Source: Granulicella arctica (lineage in GTDB: Bacteria > Acidobacteriota > Terriglobia > Terriglobales > Acidobacteriaceae). Taken from it: a stretch of 64,000 nucleotides of DNA. Both the position numbers and the translations under genes were made by a program. Shown here one piece after another: positions 51,141-60,368 of this stretch; position 1 is the first letter of the stretch; every line of letters starts with the position of its first letter. The DNA lies in contig NZ_JAGTUT010000001.1 of assembly GCF_025685605.1 (NCBI RefSeq), positions 3,472,001-3,536,000 on the forward strand, in the 5' to 3' direction. The notes below the pieces were generated by a model. It did no database searches, was not told where the DNA came from, and was given only the letters and a program-made list of their open reading frames with translations.

Positions 51141-53255
51141 TCAAGCAATTTGCGTTGGCGCAGCACGCGATCCCCCGGGGGATGGCTTCATGTCGTCTGT
51201 GCGTCGCGGCAGGGAAGTCTCTACCTGGTGCGTGAGATAGCTGAGAATCTTGCGACTACTGGCGGCGATAGGCGCGTCGTGGCTCGCGTCGGGTGATGGC
51301 TCCTCCGCAACGTCGAAGTCAGTGCTCAGAGTGTAAGGAGCATCAGAATCGATGAGATCGGATAAGCGCTGCAACGCCGCGAGGTTGTCTTCCTGCAAAC
51401 GCTCCGCCAATGGCGAAAGCCGGCCGGCCGACGTACTGAGACGCATGTGCGCCAGGGTGATCTGCATGAGAAAGAAGGTTCTGAGCTCGGGCTGCCAGAT
51501 GTGGATGGCGGCGCGCCATTTGAGCGCTTCTTCGCGACCTTCGTTGAACTCGAAGAGAACTGCGTCGGCGAGGATGCGAACCTGGGAGAAGTTTTCGTTC
51601 ACGGCATCACGCTGACCACGAACAATCTTGAGATACTCCGCCTTGGACTCGCCGGGGACAGTCCCGAGGTAGTCCATGATGAGGCGAATGGTATGCAGAA
51701 AGGTCGTCCGCATGGCCATGGCTGCGGTACCGGACTGTGCCTGGTCAAAGAATATCCACATGGCGAAGAGACCGAGGATGATGCCATCGACGTTGTCGCG
51801 TGCGGGAGTAAGTTGGACAGCCGGGCCGAAGGTTCTGAGTTGCACGAGATCGAACGCGAAGGCGATCTGCAGGCCCAGGTAGGAGATGCGCGGGCTTGAT
51901 GTAGCGATCCAGGCGGAGAAGGCCGTGACGGCTGTGAACATAAGGCAGAACGGGACGATGGAGTCAAAGGCGGGCAGCAAGACGGACTGCGAGAGGATGC
52001 CAAAGAGCAGGCCTCCTGTGATGGCGCCTAGGAAGCGGAGAATCTGTTTTTGCCGCGACGAGCCTGCCGTGCTGAGCGCGGTAATCATGCAGGTCGAGAT
52101 GCCCGAAGAGACACCCTTCCAGTCAAAGAGGTGATAGAGAACGTAGCAGATCATGGCTGCGCCGGCGCCGCGAAGAGCGAAGCGGACATGCTCTGGATTG
52201 GTGAAGGCATCGCGTTTGAGGATGGGCGGCTTCGGCGGCTTTTCGAGGATGATGTATTCGTTTTCGGGGTCTTGTTGTTCGATGGCCTGATTGATGAGCT
52301 CAATCGTTATCGAGAGCAAAGGCACGAGCTTGGTTGGGGGACCATCGGCTCGATAGCCTTCGGGGAGGGGAGGAGCCGGTGAGGTAAAGTTCGTCGCCCG
52401 CAGTCGATCGAGTTGCACGGCGAGCGCGGCGAGCTGCCGCTGTTCCTCATCGGAGGGCTTGTCTGGTGTGACGAGGAGGACAGCCGTGAGATCGACGAGC
52501 CGACCCACCAGTCCAATCAGAACTGCCTGCCGCGCGTAGAACTCAGAACCTGATTGAAGGCGAAGGAGATTGCGGCGGAGGAGGCCGGTACCGATGTCGG
52601 AGAACTGGCGCACCTGCGCCACGGCGGAGGCCGGTGGATGAGCGGCAGCTGCGAGGACTCGGGACACCGTCTCGATCCTGCCGTTCAAGCCGTCTTCGAG
52701 CGGGGAGCTGCGGTGAAAGGCCGCAAATATGAGTTCGATCACGACCGTAATGGTCGCTGCTACGAGAACGGAGAGCGCGGAGTAGAGCGTAAGGCTGAGT
52801 TGCAGGTCGACGTTTGCTGGCAGGTCCCACAGTGGGATGGCAGCGGTCATCAGAAAGCCGAAACCGGTGGCTACGCGATACTGCGAGGCCGTGCTGATAA
52901 AGAAGAACGTAAGCAGCAGGCAGGCGCCGACCCACAGGAAGTGGAGCAGGGGGGAGCCGGTAAACAGGAAGATGCCGAGCAGGATGATCGCGAGCGCGCC
53001 GCCGATGGCACCGATCAGACTGACGGCACTCTCGAGAGTATCGCCCGTGCTTTCGCGCGAGATAAGCAGCGTGTAGTAGACGCCGAGAGCGGCGCTGGGG
53101 ATACGGAAGACCATGACCCAAAGCATCATGAGCACGGCGGCAAGCGTCATGCGCAGGATCATCCAGTTGCGGCCAGGATACGGCTTCAGCTCCTGCTTCA
53201 GGTATCGCCAGCCGGATTCAATCGACAAATCGAGGTCGGATCCGGGGAAGGCCAT
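51141..53255 (-). CDS. FUSC/AaeB-type efflux membrane protein
   Basis: This 704-residue inner-membrane protein has two bundles of five to six hydrophobic helices, each followed by a soluble part, the layout of the fusaric acid resistance (FUSC/AaeB) family. The first bundle contains LGVYYTLLISRESTGDTLESAVSLIGAIGG and the second contains YVLYHLFDWKGVSSGISTCMITALS. It exports aromatic or hydroxylated carboxylic acids in known relatives. It is the last gene of a four-gene operon with TolC-type, YtcA-like and HlyD-type proteins; its ATG follows the hlyD stop by 3 bases. Confidence 0.9.
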   Translation of the reverse strand: MAFPGSDLDLSIESGWRYLKQELKPYPGRNWMILRMTLAAVLMMLWVMVFRIPSAALGVYYTLLISRESTGDTLESAVSLIGAIGGALAIILLGIFLFTGSPLLHFLWVGACLLLTFFFISTASQYRVATGFGFLMTAAIPLWDLPANVDLQLSLTLYSALSVLVAATITVVIELIFAAFHRSSPLEDGLNGRIETVSRVLAAAAHPPASAVAQVRQFSDIGTGLLRRNLLRLQSGSEFYARQAVLIGLVGRLVDLTAVLLVTPDKPSDEEQRQLAALAVQLDRLRATNFTSPAPPLPEGYRADGPPTKLVPLLSITIELINQAIEQQDPENEYIILEKPPKPPILKRDAFTNPEHVRFALRGAGAAMICYVLYHLFDWKGVSSGISTCMITALSTAGSSRQKQILRFLGAITGGLLFGILSQSVLLPAFDSIVPFCLMFTAVTAFSAWIATSSPRISYLGLQIAFAFDLVQLRTFGPAVQLTPARDNVDGIILGLFAMWIFFDQAQSGTAAMAMRTTFLHTIRLIMDYLGTVPGESKAEYLKIVRGQRDAVNENFSQVRILADAVLFEFNEGREEALKWRAAIHIWQPELRTFFLMQITLAHMRLSTSAGRLSPLAERLQEDNLAALQRLSDLIDSDAPYTLSTDFDVAEEPSPDASHDAPIAASSRKILSYLTHQVETSLPRRTDDMKPSPGGSRAAPTQIA

Positions 53256-53258
53256 GGC

Positions 53259-54473
53259 CTACCTCTTCCGGTGCAGGATGACGTTCGACGATTCGCCGAT
53301 GCGGAGAAAATCGGCGGGCGGATTCAGGATACGAATGCGGACGGGGTAGCGCGAGGCTAGATGAACCCAGTTGAGGGTTCGCTGCGCATCCGGCAGGCCC
53401 TCGGTGAGGCGCCCAACGGTATCGGAGTCCGGGGTGACGCCGAAACCGATGCTTTCAACCACGCCATTGAGCCTCTGGGTGGGATGCGACATCGTGTAGA
53501 CCTCGACAAGCATGCCGGGTTCGATGTGCTGTAGCTGGGTCTCGCGAAAGTTGGCGACAACCCACCAGACGCGCGTATCGATAAGGGTAAAGACCTGCTG
53601 CCCGACGTGGGCGTAGGCCCCTTCAGAGATGCGAAGATTGGTGACGCGCGCGTCGAATGGCGCGTAGACGCTGGAATGATCGAGGTCGTACTGCGCGCGT
53701 CGGACCGCTGACGCCCGCGACTCCCGCTGTGCGGTGAGTGGGGCGAGAATATCGACCGCAGCCTGGGACTGGCTGTACTGGGCACCACTCTGGGTAACCG
53801 TAGCGATGGAGCCAGTCTGTTGCGCGCGTGCTGCCTCCAGCCGCGCGCGGGCCGATGCAAGTTGAGCCTGCGCGAGCAGAACCGATTGTGCCCGGGAATT
53901 ATTGAGCGTACGTGCCTGATCGATTTGATCGGCGGTGACGAAGCGTTTCTCAAGCAAAGGCTGGAGTCGCTCAAGGTTGCTCTTGGCATAGCTCGCCTCG
54001 AGGGTGCTGCGTTCGACCTCTGCCCCAGCCTGCTGGACTTCAGCTTCGGCTTGCCGCACGCCCGCGACCGAGCGCAGGGAGGCGGCCTCGGAGGAAGCGA
54101 TATTGGCGTGCGCCGCACGTGCGGCCGACTGCTGCGATTCGATGTGACGGCTCTCGTTGGCGATCTGGCCCCCGAGTGCTTCCTGCTGCGACTGGGTGTT
54201 CTGGAGTGCGTATACGTACGGTGCGTCATCTATTTTGAAGAGCAGATCGCCAGCGTGGACCTGCTGGTTGTCCTTCACGCGCAACTCGGTGATAGGGCCT
54301 TCGATCACTGGAGCCATTCCTATGAAGTTGGCGAAGACCTCTGCGTCATCGGTACGAGGATCGACCGTCGTGAGATGAATGGTGATGCCAGCGCAGACGA
54401 TGGCGAGCACCACGACGGACGCGCTGAGGAACTTGCCTGCGAGGGTCTGCTTTTTTACCTGTGGAGTTTCCAT
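53259..54473 (-). CDS. HlyD/EmrA-type membrane fusion protein
   Basis: This 404-residue periplasmic adaptor has an N-terminal transmembrane helix (FLSASVVVLAIVCAGITIHL). The lipoyl-like halves are ITELRVKDNQQVHAGDLLFKIDD and ARVTNLRISEGAYAHVGQQVFTLID. Between them is a long alpha-helical hairpin (about residues 95-230). The C-terminal beta-barrel follows (VVANFRETQLQHIEPGMLVEV). It bridges the FUSC pump and the TolC-type outer-membrane channel encoded in the same operon. Spacing to both neighbours is 3 bases. Confidence 0.93.
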   Translation of the reverse strand: METPQVKKQTLAGKFLSASVVVLAIVCAGITIHLTTVDPRTDDAEVFANFIGMAPVIEGPITELRVKDNQQVHAGDLLFKIDDAPYVYALQNTQSQQEALGGQIANESRHIESQQSAARAAHANIASSEAASLRSVAGVRQAEAEVQQAGAEVERSTLEASYAKSNLERLQPLLEKRFVTADQIDQARTLNNSRAQSVLLAQAQLASARARLEAARAQQTGSIATVTQSGAQYSQSQAAVDILAPLTAQRESRASAVRRAQYDLDHSSVYAPFDARVTNLRISEGAYAHVGQQVFTLIDTRVWWVVANFRETQLQHIEPGMLVEVYTMSHPTQRLNGVVESIGFGVTPDSDTVGRLTEGLPDAQRTLNWVHLASRYPVRIRILNPPADFLRIGESSNVILHRKR

Positions 54474-54476
54474 CGG

Positions 54477-54764
54477 CTATCGCACCCCGAAGAGGACGAG
54501 CCAGAGTGAGAGACAAAGGAGCAGCGCGAGGCTTGGATAGACCACAACCAGGGGTGCCAGTTGATGCTCCCAATCGAGGCGCCGGAGGATCCAGCGAAGA
54601 AGCAGCGTGAGGAACGAGGCGACGACGATACAGAAAGCCCACGAAGGAAAATAAGAACCAAGGATACTGAATGATGGGTTCTGCGCGCAGCCGGTGAGCG
54701 CAGGAACGAACATGATGAAGGATGAAAGAGAGAGAGACCGGCGGCTGTGCGCGGAGTGAATCAT
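54477..54764 (-). CDS. YtcA-like small lipoprotein/membrane protein
   Basis: This 95-residue protein has an N-terminal signal with a lipobox-like LTGC (FIMFVPALTGCAQNPSF). The segment ILGSYFPSWAFCIVVASFLTLLLRWILRRL follows, matching YtcA-type proteins, and then a second helix (LAPLVVVYPSLALLLCLSLWLVLFG). YtcA is found next to AaeAB-like pumps. It overlaps the TolC-type gene by 4 bases (ATGA) and ends 3 bases before hlyD, so it is an integral part of the operon. Confidence 0.8.
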   Translation of the reverse strand: MIHSAHSRRSLSLSSFIMFVPALTGCAQNPSFSILGSYFPSWAFCIVVASFLTLLLRWILRRLDWEHQLAPLVVVYPSLALLLCLSLWLVLFGVR

Positions 54765-56188
54765 GGCCTGGGTGTCTCCTGGGTATGCAGCAATGTTCCC
54801 GTGCGATAGCTGATCTCTGCGAGGCCGTCGAGTATGGCGACCCGCGAAGCTACATCTTCAAAGCGGGCCGCGGCCAACTGACGCTGCGCGGTAAGGACGT
54901 CAACGATATTGCGCACTCCATATTTATAAGATTCGAGTGACTGATTGTACGAATCCTGGGAGGCGCGAAGCAGTGCGGTGGCAGCATCGCGCTGGCGGAA
55001 TGCAGTATCGGCATCGACAAAGGCCTGCCATACTTCGGCTTCGATACGATCGTGCAGCGCACGCAATGATTCTTTTTCACGCTTCTCAGCGGCCTGTGCC
55101 TGTGCCGTTTGCGATCGTCGACGATTCCCGTCAAAGACATTCCAGTTCAAGGAAACCTCTGCATCATAGATTTGCCCTGTAGCGTAGGCTCCGGGCTGTG
55201 CGGATTGGAGGCCCCACGCGCGTAGCTCGCCCAGATTACCGGTAAACGTAATGGAAGGATAATAGCGGCTGCGCGCCTCACCGACACCCGCCTTGGCGGC
55301 TTCAATCGAAGAGAACTGCCGCAGAAGGTCTGGCCGTTCCTGTAGTGCTGATTCGATAAGCTCATGGCCGCTGGACGAGAGCGTCGTCGGGATCGTCAAT
55401 TCGTCGATGCTTTGGACGTCGAAGGGTTCATCTGGCGGCGCAGTGACGAGTGCGGCGAGGTTGCCCAGCGCCTTGCGTTCATTGCCGAGTCGAAGTTGCA
55501 ACTCGTAGTTTGCCTGGGCGGCCGTGCTTTTTGCTTCGGAGAGATCTGGCAGGGTTGCAAGTCCATTGTCGAAGCGAGCCTGGCTTGCGTCCGAGACCGA
55601 TTGGGCGGAGGTCAGGTTGGCCTCAGCTGCGACCCGCTGGCCCTTGGCATCGAGCAGCAGGTAGTAGGCGTGCATGACGGCAAAGAGGAGTTGGCGATGT
55701 GCTTCGTTGAAAGCGAAGGAAGCGGCCCGTAGCAGGTTGCGCTCCTCTCTTACTCGGTTCAGCCGCCCATTGGCGTCAAACAGCGTGTAGTTCAGCTTGG
55801 CCTGGACCTCGCCGATGCCAAGTTGCTGGATGACGAAGGCGTTGTACAGCAGCACGCCATTCCGATTGGTGAGCGCCGTAAACCCAACGTCGAGTTCCGG
55901 ATAAAGTGAGCTTTGCGCCACCTTGAGTGTCGCTGCCTGCTGTCGGGCAGCCTGCCACGCCTCTCGCGTCTCCGGGCTGTGCGCCTCAGCAAGATAGATG
56001 AGGTCCGGCAGCGAATACCGACGGTCACGATCCAGACGAAGCTCCTGCCCTGTACTGTGCGCAGCTTGCTGTGATACTGCCGACTCAGACTTGCTGAACC
56101 AGGGGAGCTCGGGCGCGGCAGGAAGATCCTGGGCAGCGACCGTTGCGGCGAAGATTAAGGTGCAAATGAGAAGTAACGTTCGTTCCAT
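54761..56188 (-). CDS. TolC family outer-membrane efflux protein
   Basis: From the ATG at 56188 the protein has 475 residues, beginning with a signal peptide (MERTLLLICTLIFAATVAAQ); a longer in-frame start at 56389 would place this internally and is rejected. Two TolC repeats are visible as long coiled-coil helices: LPDLIYLAEAHSPETREAWQAARQQAATL and LIESALQERPDLLRQFSSIEAAKAGVGEARSRYYPSITF. The C-terminus contains YKYGVRNIVDVLTAQRQL. It is the first gene of the efflux operon, with the YtcA-like, HlyD and FUSC genes following without gaps. Confidence 0.92.
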   Translation of the reverse strand: MERTLLLICTLIFAATVAAQDLPAAPELPWFSKSESAVSQQAAHSTGQELRLDRDRRYSLPDLIYLAEAHSPETREAWQAARQQAATLKVAQSSLYPELDVGFTALTNRNGVLLYNAFVIQQLGIGEVQAKLNYTLFDANGRLNRVREERNLLRAASFAFNEAHRQLLFAVMHAYYLLLDAKGQRVAAEANLTSAQSVSDASQARFDNGLATLPDLSEAKSTAAQANYELQLRLGNERKALGNLAALVTAPPDEPFDVQSIDELTIPTTLSSSGHELIESALQERPDLLRQFSSIEAAKAGVGEARSRYYPSITFTGNLGELRAWGLQSAQPGAYATGQIYDAEVSLNWNVFDGNRRRSQTAQAQAAEKREKESLRALHDRIEAEVWQAFVDADTAFRQRDAATALLRASQDSYNQSLESYKYGVRNIVDVLTAQRQLAAARFEDVASRVAILDGLAEISYRTGTLLHTQETPRP

Positions 56189-56436
56189 ATCTCTTGTCCC
56201 CAAGAACAGCCTGGACCAAAGTCGAGCTCGACTCGGTAGCCAACCATATCTCAAGACTAAATGGACGCACGCGGCGATCGTCGCTGCTGTGCATCTGATA
56301 GGGCCAGACTCACGCGCTTCACTGAATCTTGAGCCAGCCAACATCGACAAATGAGTCGTCGTCTGAAACGCGCTCGCATTGATCAGCAATGTTGGAAACG
56401 ATCAGCCAGAGAACCGACTCGATTACAACCCAGCTT

Positions 56437-56475
56437 CTCGCAAACTTCAGCTCATCGCCGAAAACGCCGTTTTGC
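56437..56475 (+). repeat. Palindromic repeat type 1, copy K (right half)
   Basis: CTTCAGCTCATCGCCGAAAACGCCGTTTTGC carries the conserved right arm. With copy L at 56823 it brackets the small gene at 56509, repeating the one-gene unit seen at 29.8-33 kb. Confidence 0.65.
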
Positions 56476-56508
56476 ATGAACGAGAATCCAATCAAGTAGG
56501 CTAAATGA

Positions 56509-56811
56509 ATGCCCATAGGGTCGCCTACGTTTGTCCGCAGCGTTCCACTGAGACTGCTTCTGCTAGGTCTTGGTTTCGCCTTAGTGGCAGCTCTGACACA
56601 GGTATCAGCGAGGAAAGGCTTCCTGCGACTGTCTGCCTCTGTTACGGTCGCCCTGGCATTAGCGGTCGGAGCCGTTTCACAGGTGATCGATGACAGACAT
56701 TTCCGGTCGTGTTGTCTAGTGCTGGCAGCAGTGTGCTTCCTTATTTGGACGGGAGCCCGGACGTATAAGCGAGATCCCGAAGGACGGTCGCCTGCTACGA
56801 CCATGATCTAA
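56509..56811 (+). CDS. Small hypothetical membrane protein between two repeats
   Basis: This 100-residue protein has three hydrophobic segments (LRLLLLGLGFALVAALTQV, LSASVTVALALAVGAVSQV and CCLVLAAVCFLIWTGA) and a basic, polar C-terminus (RTYKRDPEGRSPATTMI). There is no good ribosome site. It lies between copies K and L of the type 1 repeat and therefore looks like a detached member of the array. Confidence 0.5.
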   Translation: MPIGSPTFVRSVPLRLLLLGLGFALVAALTQVSARKGFLRLSASVTVALALAVGAVSQVIDDRHFRSCCLVLAAVCFLIWTGARTYKRDPEGRSPATTMI

Positions 56812-56822
56812 TCCAGCTTATT

Positions 56823-56876
56823 CCTCGAAGGTTTTCGGCAACTTCGTTTTCTTCTTTCCGCAAACACCGTTCTTCA
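56823..56876 (+). repeat. Palindromic repeat type 1, copy L
   Basis: CTCGAAGGTTTTCGGCAACTTCG on the left and TTCCGCAAACACCGTTCTTC on the right form a full copy in the same orientation as those at 29.8-33 kb, between the small membrane protein gene and the NUDIX gene. Confidence 0.75.
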
Positions 56877-57044
56877 ATAACGGCCAGACCCTAAGGGGCC
56901 CAGGGTCTAAGTCTCAAGTGGTGTTGTAGCAGGCTGGAGTCCCAAAGCAAGAACGAAACGACCGTATAGAGATAAAGTGCAAAGAACATGGCCGTGGTCC
57001 ATGTAATTAAGGAAACTAGCTGGATTATTAGGGGACGGAGGAAC

Positions 57045-57506
57045 ATGCCGAAGCGAAGTGCTGGACTTCTCATGTATCGGAACTTGCATGGGAAATTAGA
57101 AGTGTTCCTGATTCATCCTGGAGGTCCTTACTTTGCTCATAAAGATCACGGTGTCTGGGCCATACCGAAGGGCGAGTACGGTGGCGACGAGGAACCACTA
57201 GCTGCAGCGCAACGTGAGTTTCAGGAGGAAACGGGGTTTGCAGCGTCCTCACCCTTCCACCCGTTGGAGACCATTCGTCAGAATGGGGGGAAGTTGGTCA
57301 TAGCGTGGGCATTTCGAGGTGACTGCGACCCAACTCAGCTTGTCAGCAACACCTGCTCTATCGAATGGCCACCTCGATCGGGGCGACGCATCGAAATTCC
57401 CGAGGTGGATCGAGGCGCGTGGTTCACACTGGCCGATGCACGAAAGCACATCAGAAAAGATCAGGAACCGCTTCTTGATCGGTTAGAAAAAATACTAGAG
57501 GCTTAG
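57045..57506 (+). CDS. NUDIX hydrolase
   Basis: From the ATG at 57045, which has GGAGG 3 bases upstream, the protein has 153 residues; a start at 56988 would add 19 residues without a ribosome site. The Nudix box is complete: GEYGGDEEPLAAAQREFQEETGF (G-x5-E-x7-REUxEExGU). It follows the fold start SAGLLMYRNLHGKLEVFLIHPGG, and KRSAGLL is typical of diadenosine polyphosphate or NTP pyrophosphohydrolases of the MutT/DUF type. The substrate is undetermined. A type 1 repeat copy lies upstream. Confidence 0.92.
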   Translation: MPKRSAGLLMYRNLHGKLEVFLIHPGGPYFAHKDHGVWAIPKGEYGGDEEPLAAAQREFQEETGFAASSPFHPLETIRQNGGKLVIAWAFRGDCDPTQLVSNTCSIEWPPRSGRRIEIPEVDRGAWFTLADARKHIRKDQEPLLDRLEKILEA

Positions 57507-57591
57507 CCCTGCTCCAAATCCTGACTAGGAGCAGAGCTATGGTTGTGCCCGCGCAAACCAAGAATCAAGGAATTCCTTAAGGGCTAAACGG

Positions 57592-57795
57592 CTAAACAGC
57601 TTTGCGTTGGAAGCTGGTTTTCTTCGTGCCGGTGAATGAATCCTTTGCCTTGAAAGAAGCCATAGATGCTCCAGGCGAGGGTTTTGCACCACTCTTTATA
57701 TGAGCAGCTTTCTCTTTTGCTGCCTGTAACTTTTGCGCAGCCCGGCCCAGTCCACCAATCTTTACTCCGCCTGCTTTAGGAATGAAATCGCTCAT
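57592..57795 (-). CDS. Small basic hypothetical protein
   Basis: This 67-residue protein is rich in Lys, Ala, Gly and Ser: IPKAGGVKIGGLGRAAQKLQAAKEKAA, then SGAKPSPGASMASFKAKDSFTGTKKTSFQRK. It is basic and probably partly disordered, which could suit a nucleic-acid-binding role, but no family is recognised. It ends 85 bases after the convergent NUDIX gene. Confidence 0.5.
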   Translation of the reverse strand: MSDFIPKAGGVKIGGLGRAAQKLQAAKEKAAHIKSGAKPSPGASMASFKAKDSFTGTKKTSFQRKAV

Positions 57796-57927
57796 ATACG
57801 GATTTTCTCATGATCACAAGCGAGTTTCACTATCCATCTTTTGCTGCACGTTGCAGGCATAAAGCTGAACGGCACCCAGAGACGATCTTTGTCGTGACCG
57901 ACAGCGCTGTCGTGACGTGCAGCTCAA

Positions 57928-59070
57928 TCAGCGCTGGTCCATAGGTATGTAGGTCGCGGGGTACTCGGGGCCGACATAATCGGCGCGGGGCCGGATGAGG
58001 CGATTGTCATCGTGCTGCTCGATGACATGGGCGGCCCAGCCTGAGATGCGGCTCACGGCGAAGATAGGGGTAAAGAGATCAATGTCGATGCCGAGTGTGG
58101 TGTAGGTAGAGGCGGAGTAGAAGTCAACATTTGCGTTGAGCTTCTTCTCTTCTTTGACGAACAGCTCAATTTTGCGGGAGAGGTCGAACCACTTGGTGCT
58201 GCCCGCAGCGCGGCCTAGTTCCTCAGACATGCGGCGGAGGTGGGTGGCTCGGGGATCTTCCGTGTGATAAACGCGGTGGCCGAAGCCAGAGATCTTCTTC
58301 TTCTCCGCAAACATTTTCTTCACGTATTCGACCGGGTCTGCACCTTCCTTATCGATGGCGTACAGGAGGCGCATGGTAGCCTCGTTGGCTCCGCCATGGA
58401 GAGGGCCTTTGAGGGCGCCGATGGCTCCTGTGATGGCGGAGTGGATGTCAGCGAGGGTCGCGGCGATGACGCGGGCAGCAAAGGTGCTTGCGTTCAACTC
58501 GTGGTCGGCGTGGAGGATCAGTGCGATATCAAGAGCGTTCGACGCGGTCTCGGAGGGCTTTTCACCGTTGAGCATCCAGAGGAAGTTGGCAGCGTGCGAT
58601 AGGGAGTGATCGGCCTCGATGATGGTCTTGCCCTTACGAATGCGATCAAATACGGCGACGATCATGGCAATCTGAGCCGTAAGTCGAAAGCTCTTGCGGA
58701 CATTCGCGTCATGGGAGCTATCGGCTTCATCGGCATCGTAAATGCTCAGGAGCGAAGTCGCAGTGCGAAGGACCTGCATCGGCGTGGCATACGAGGGAAC
58801 GCTGCGCAGGAGATCGATGACCTTCGGATCGAGATGACGGGCGTCCGCGAGTGACTTCGAGAAGGAGGCTAGTTCTTTAGCGTTGGGGAGCTTTCCAAAC
58901 CAAAGAAGGTAGGTAGTCTCTTCGAACGTGGAATGTGTTGCGAGTTCGTGGATGTCGATGCCGCGATAGGAGAGGACGCCTGCGTCGCCGTCGATCCAGC
59001 AGATGGCCGAGGTGGTGGCAACAATGCCTTCGAGTCCCTTAGAGCCTTTGGTTGCGACGGAAGTTGACAT
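57928..59070 (-). CDS. gltA: Citrate synthase
   Basis: This 380-residue enzyme condenses acetyl-CoA with oxaloacetate at the start of the TCA cycle. The catalytic residues are in place: His in ILHADHELNASTF, His in ISGFGHRVYHTEDPR, and Asp in NVDFYSASTYTTLGI. The motif GPLHGGANE is present too. The length fits the short bacterial type, which includes 2-methylcitrate synthases; the sequence alone does not separate them, but no other methylcitrate genes are near. GGAGAGAG precedes the ATG. Confidence 0.93.
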   Translation of the reverse strand: MSTSVATKGSKGLEGIVATTSAICWIDGDAGVLSYRGIDIHELATHSTFEETTYLLWFGKLPNAKELASFSKSLADARHLDPKVIDLLRSVPSYATPMQVLRTATSLLSIYDADEADSSHDANVRKSFRLTAQIAMIVAVFDRIRKGKTIIEADHSLSHAANFLWMLNGEKPSETASNALDIALILHADHELNASTFAARVIAATLADIHSAITGAIGALKGPLHGGANEATMRLLYAIDKEGADPVEYVKKMFAEKKKISGFGHRVYHTEDPRATHLRRMSEELGRAAGSTKWFDLSRKIELFVKEEKKLNANVDFYSASTYTTLGIDIDLFTPIFAVSRISGWAAHVIEQHDDNRLIRPRADYVGPEYPATYIPMDQR

Positions 59071-59163
59071 GACACTCTCTCCTGCCAGGGGGAAATCCTG
59101 AGCATCTTCGGTTATAGCGCAGGGGAGAAAGCGTTGTCACGGTTTAGTGGGCGAATATCGGCT

Positions 59164-60237
59164 CTATTGGGCGATCCCGTCTTTTGCGGGAAAACGCTGG
59201 GGTGAAAAGGGGGTGAGATCAACCTCTGATTCTCGGCCAATGATGATCTGAGCCAAAACTTCAGCGGTCGCAGGCGCGAGGAGAATCCCGTTACGGTAAT
59301 GCCCAACAGCGACAAATTGATTCGAGTCGTCGGTGAGTCGTCCGAGGAGCGGAAGAGCATCTGGTGTGCCCGGGCGAAGTCCGGCCCACCGGTCGACTGT
59401 GGGGCAGAGTTTCTCATCGGCCAATTGTGGCAGGAGCCGTGCGGCTTGATTACGGAGGTATACAAGGTCGACGTCGTGGGTTGTGGTATCAAAGCCGACG
59501 TCTTCGACGGTCGCTCCTATGAGAGCGTGACCCGCACGAGGGCCTTGTGTTCGCGGGACGATGTAGATGTCTGTTGTTCGGATAACATCACGCAGCTTTA
59601 AGGATGAAGGCAGTCCTACGGAAAGCATCTGGCCTTTACGCGGGATAACCGAAGTGAGGCTCCATGCGCCTTGAGTGTGGACCAAATACGGTGTGTCGAG
59701 AGAACCGGTTGTGGTATCGAGGCGGATGTTGCGATTTGAGTCGACGGCGGAGCGTAGCGCGGTGTGCTCACGAATCGTAATGGTGGTGTTTCGAACGGCG
59801 GCGAGGAGAGCGGCAGCGAGTTGGCGCGGGTCCACACTACGCTCGTCGAGCATTTGGAAGTGGTTTGAACCTGGCGTGAGTGCGGGGAGCATCGCGGAAT
59901 CAAATGCGTTGGCGTAGCTTGGGTGAGCTTGAAAGGTGCGGCTGGTCTGAAAGGGGACAGCGCATCCTGAGAGGGCTTCGATGGAAGAGAGAAACTGCGG
60001 GTAGAGCGCAACACTTCGCTCGGAGAGGGGTTTGAGTTGCGAGGGGTTCTCTGGGTCTTGGGCAGCCAGCATTCCGGCGGCAGCGATGCTGGTATGGGAA
60101 AGCGCGGTGTCGCGGTCGAGGACCGTGACACGGGCACCGCAGCGATGAAGCTCGAGGGCCAGCGCGAGACCGATGATACCCGCTCCTGCGATGCAGACAT
60201 CAGGAGACGCCTCTAAGTTTTGCCTTGCACGCCGCAT
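59164..60237 (-). CDS. FAD-dependent glycine/D-amino acid oxidase (ThiO-like)
   Basis: This 357-residue DAO-family flavoenzyme has the Rossmann FAD motif VCIAGAGIIGLALALELHRCGARVTVLDRD at its N-terminus. GMLAAQDPENPSQLKPLSERS resembles the ThiO loop, and a C-terminal RWAGLRPGTPDALPLLGRL and HYRNGILLAPATAEVL carry the second FAD contact. ThiO makes the imine precursor of the thiazole moiety of thiamine. No other thi gene is in the window, so the link to thiamine is inference. Confidence 0.85.
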   Translation of the reverse strand: MRRARQNLEASPDVCIAGAGIIGLALALELHRCGARVTVLDRDTALSHTSIAAAGMLAAQDPENPSQLKPLSERSVALYPQFLSSIEALSGCAVPFQTSRTFQAHPSYANAFDSAMLPALTPGSNHFQMLDERSVDPRQLAAALLAAVRNTTITIREHTALRSAVDSNRNIRLDTTTGSLDTPYLVHTQGAWSLTSVIPRKGQMLSVGLPSSLKLRDVIRTTDIYIVPRTQGPRAGHALIGATVEDVGFDTTTHDVDLVYLRNQAARLLPQLADEKLCPTVDRWAGLRPGTPDALPLLGRLTDDSNQFVAVGHYRNGILLAPATAEVLAQIIIGRESEVDLTPFSPQRFPAKDGIAQ

Positions 60238-60368
60238 AGAGAGAGTTTAGATGGACTGTTGAGGGATATAGTTTCTGTGAGCTGTTTTCGTGCGGTGCTT
60301 CGAGTAAAGCCGAACGTCCAACGATACGATTGATTACTTAGACTTGAGATCTGCCAAGGAGAGCGTGA

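Noticed and set aside
52554..53360. Open frame of 268 codons on the plus strand
   Set aside because: It is antisense to the FUSC and HlyD genes and highly charged; no family.
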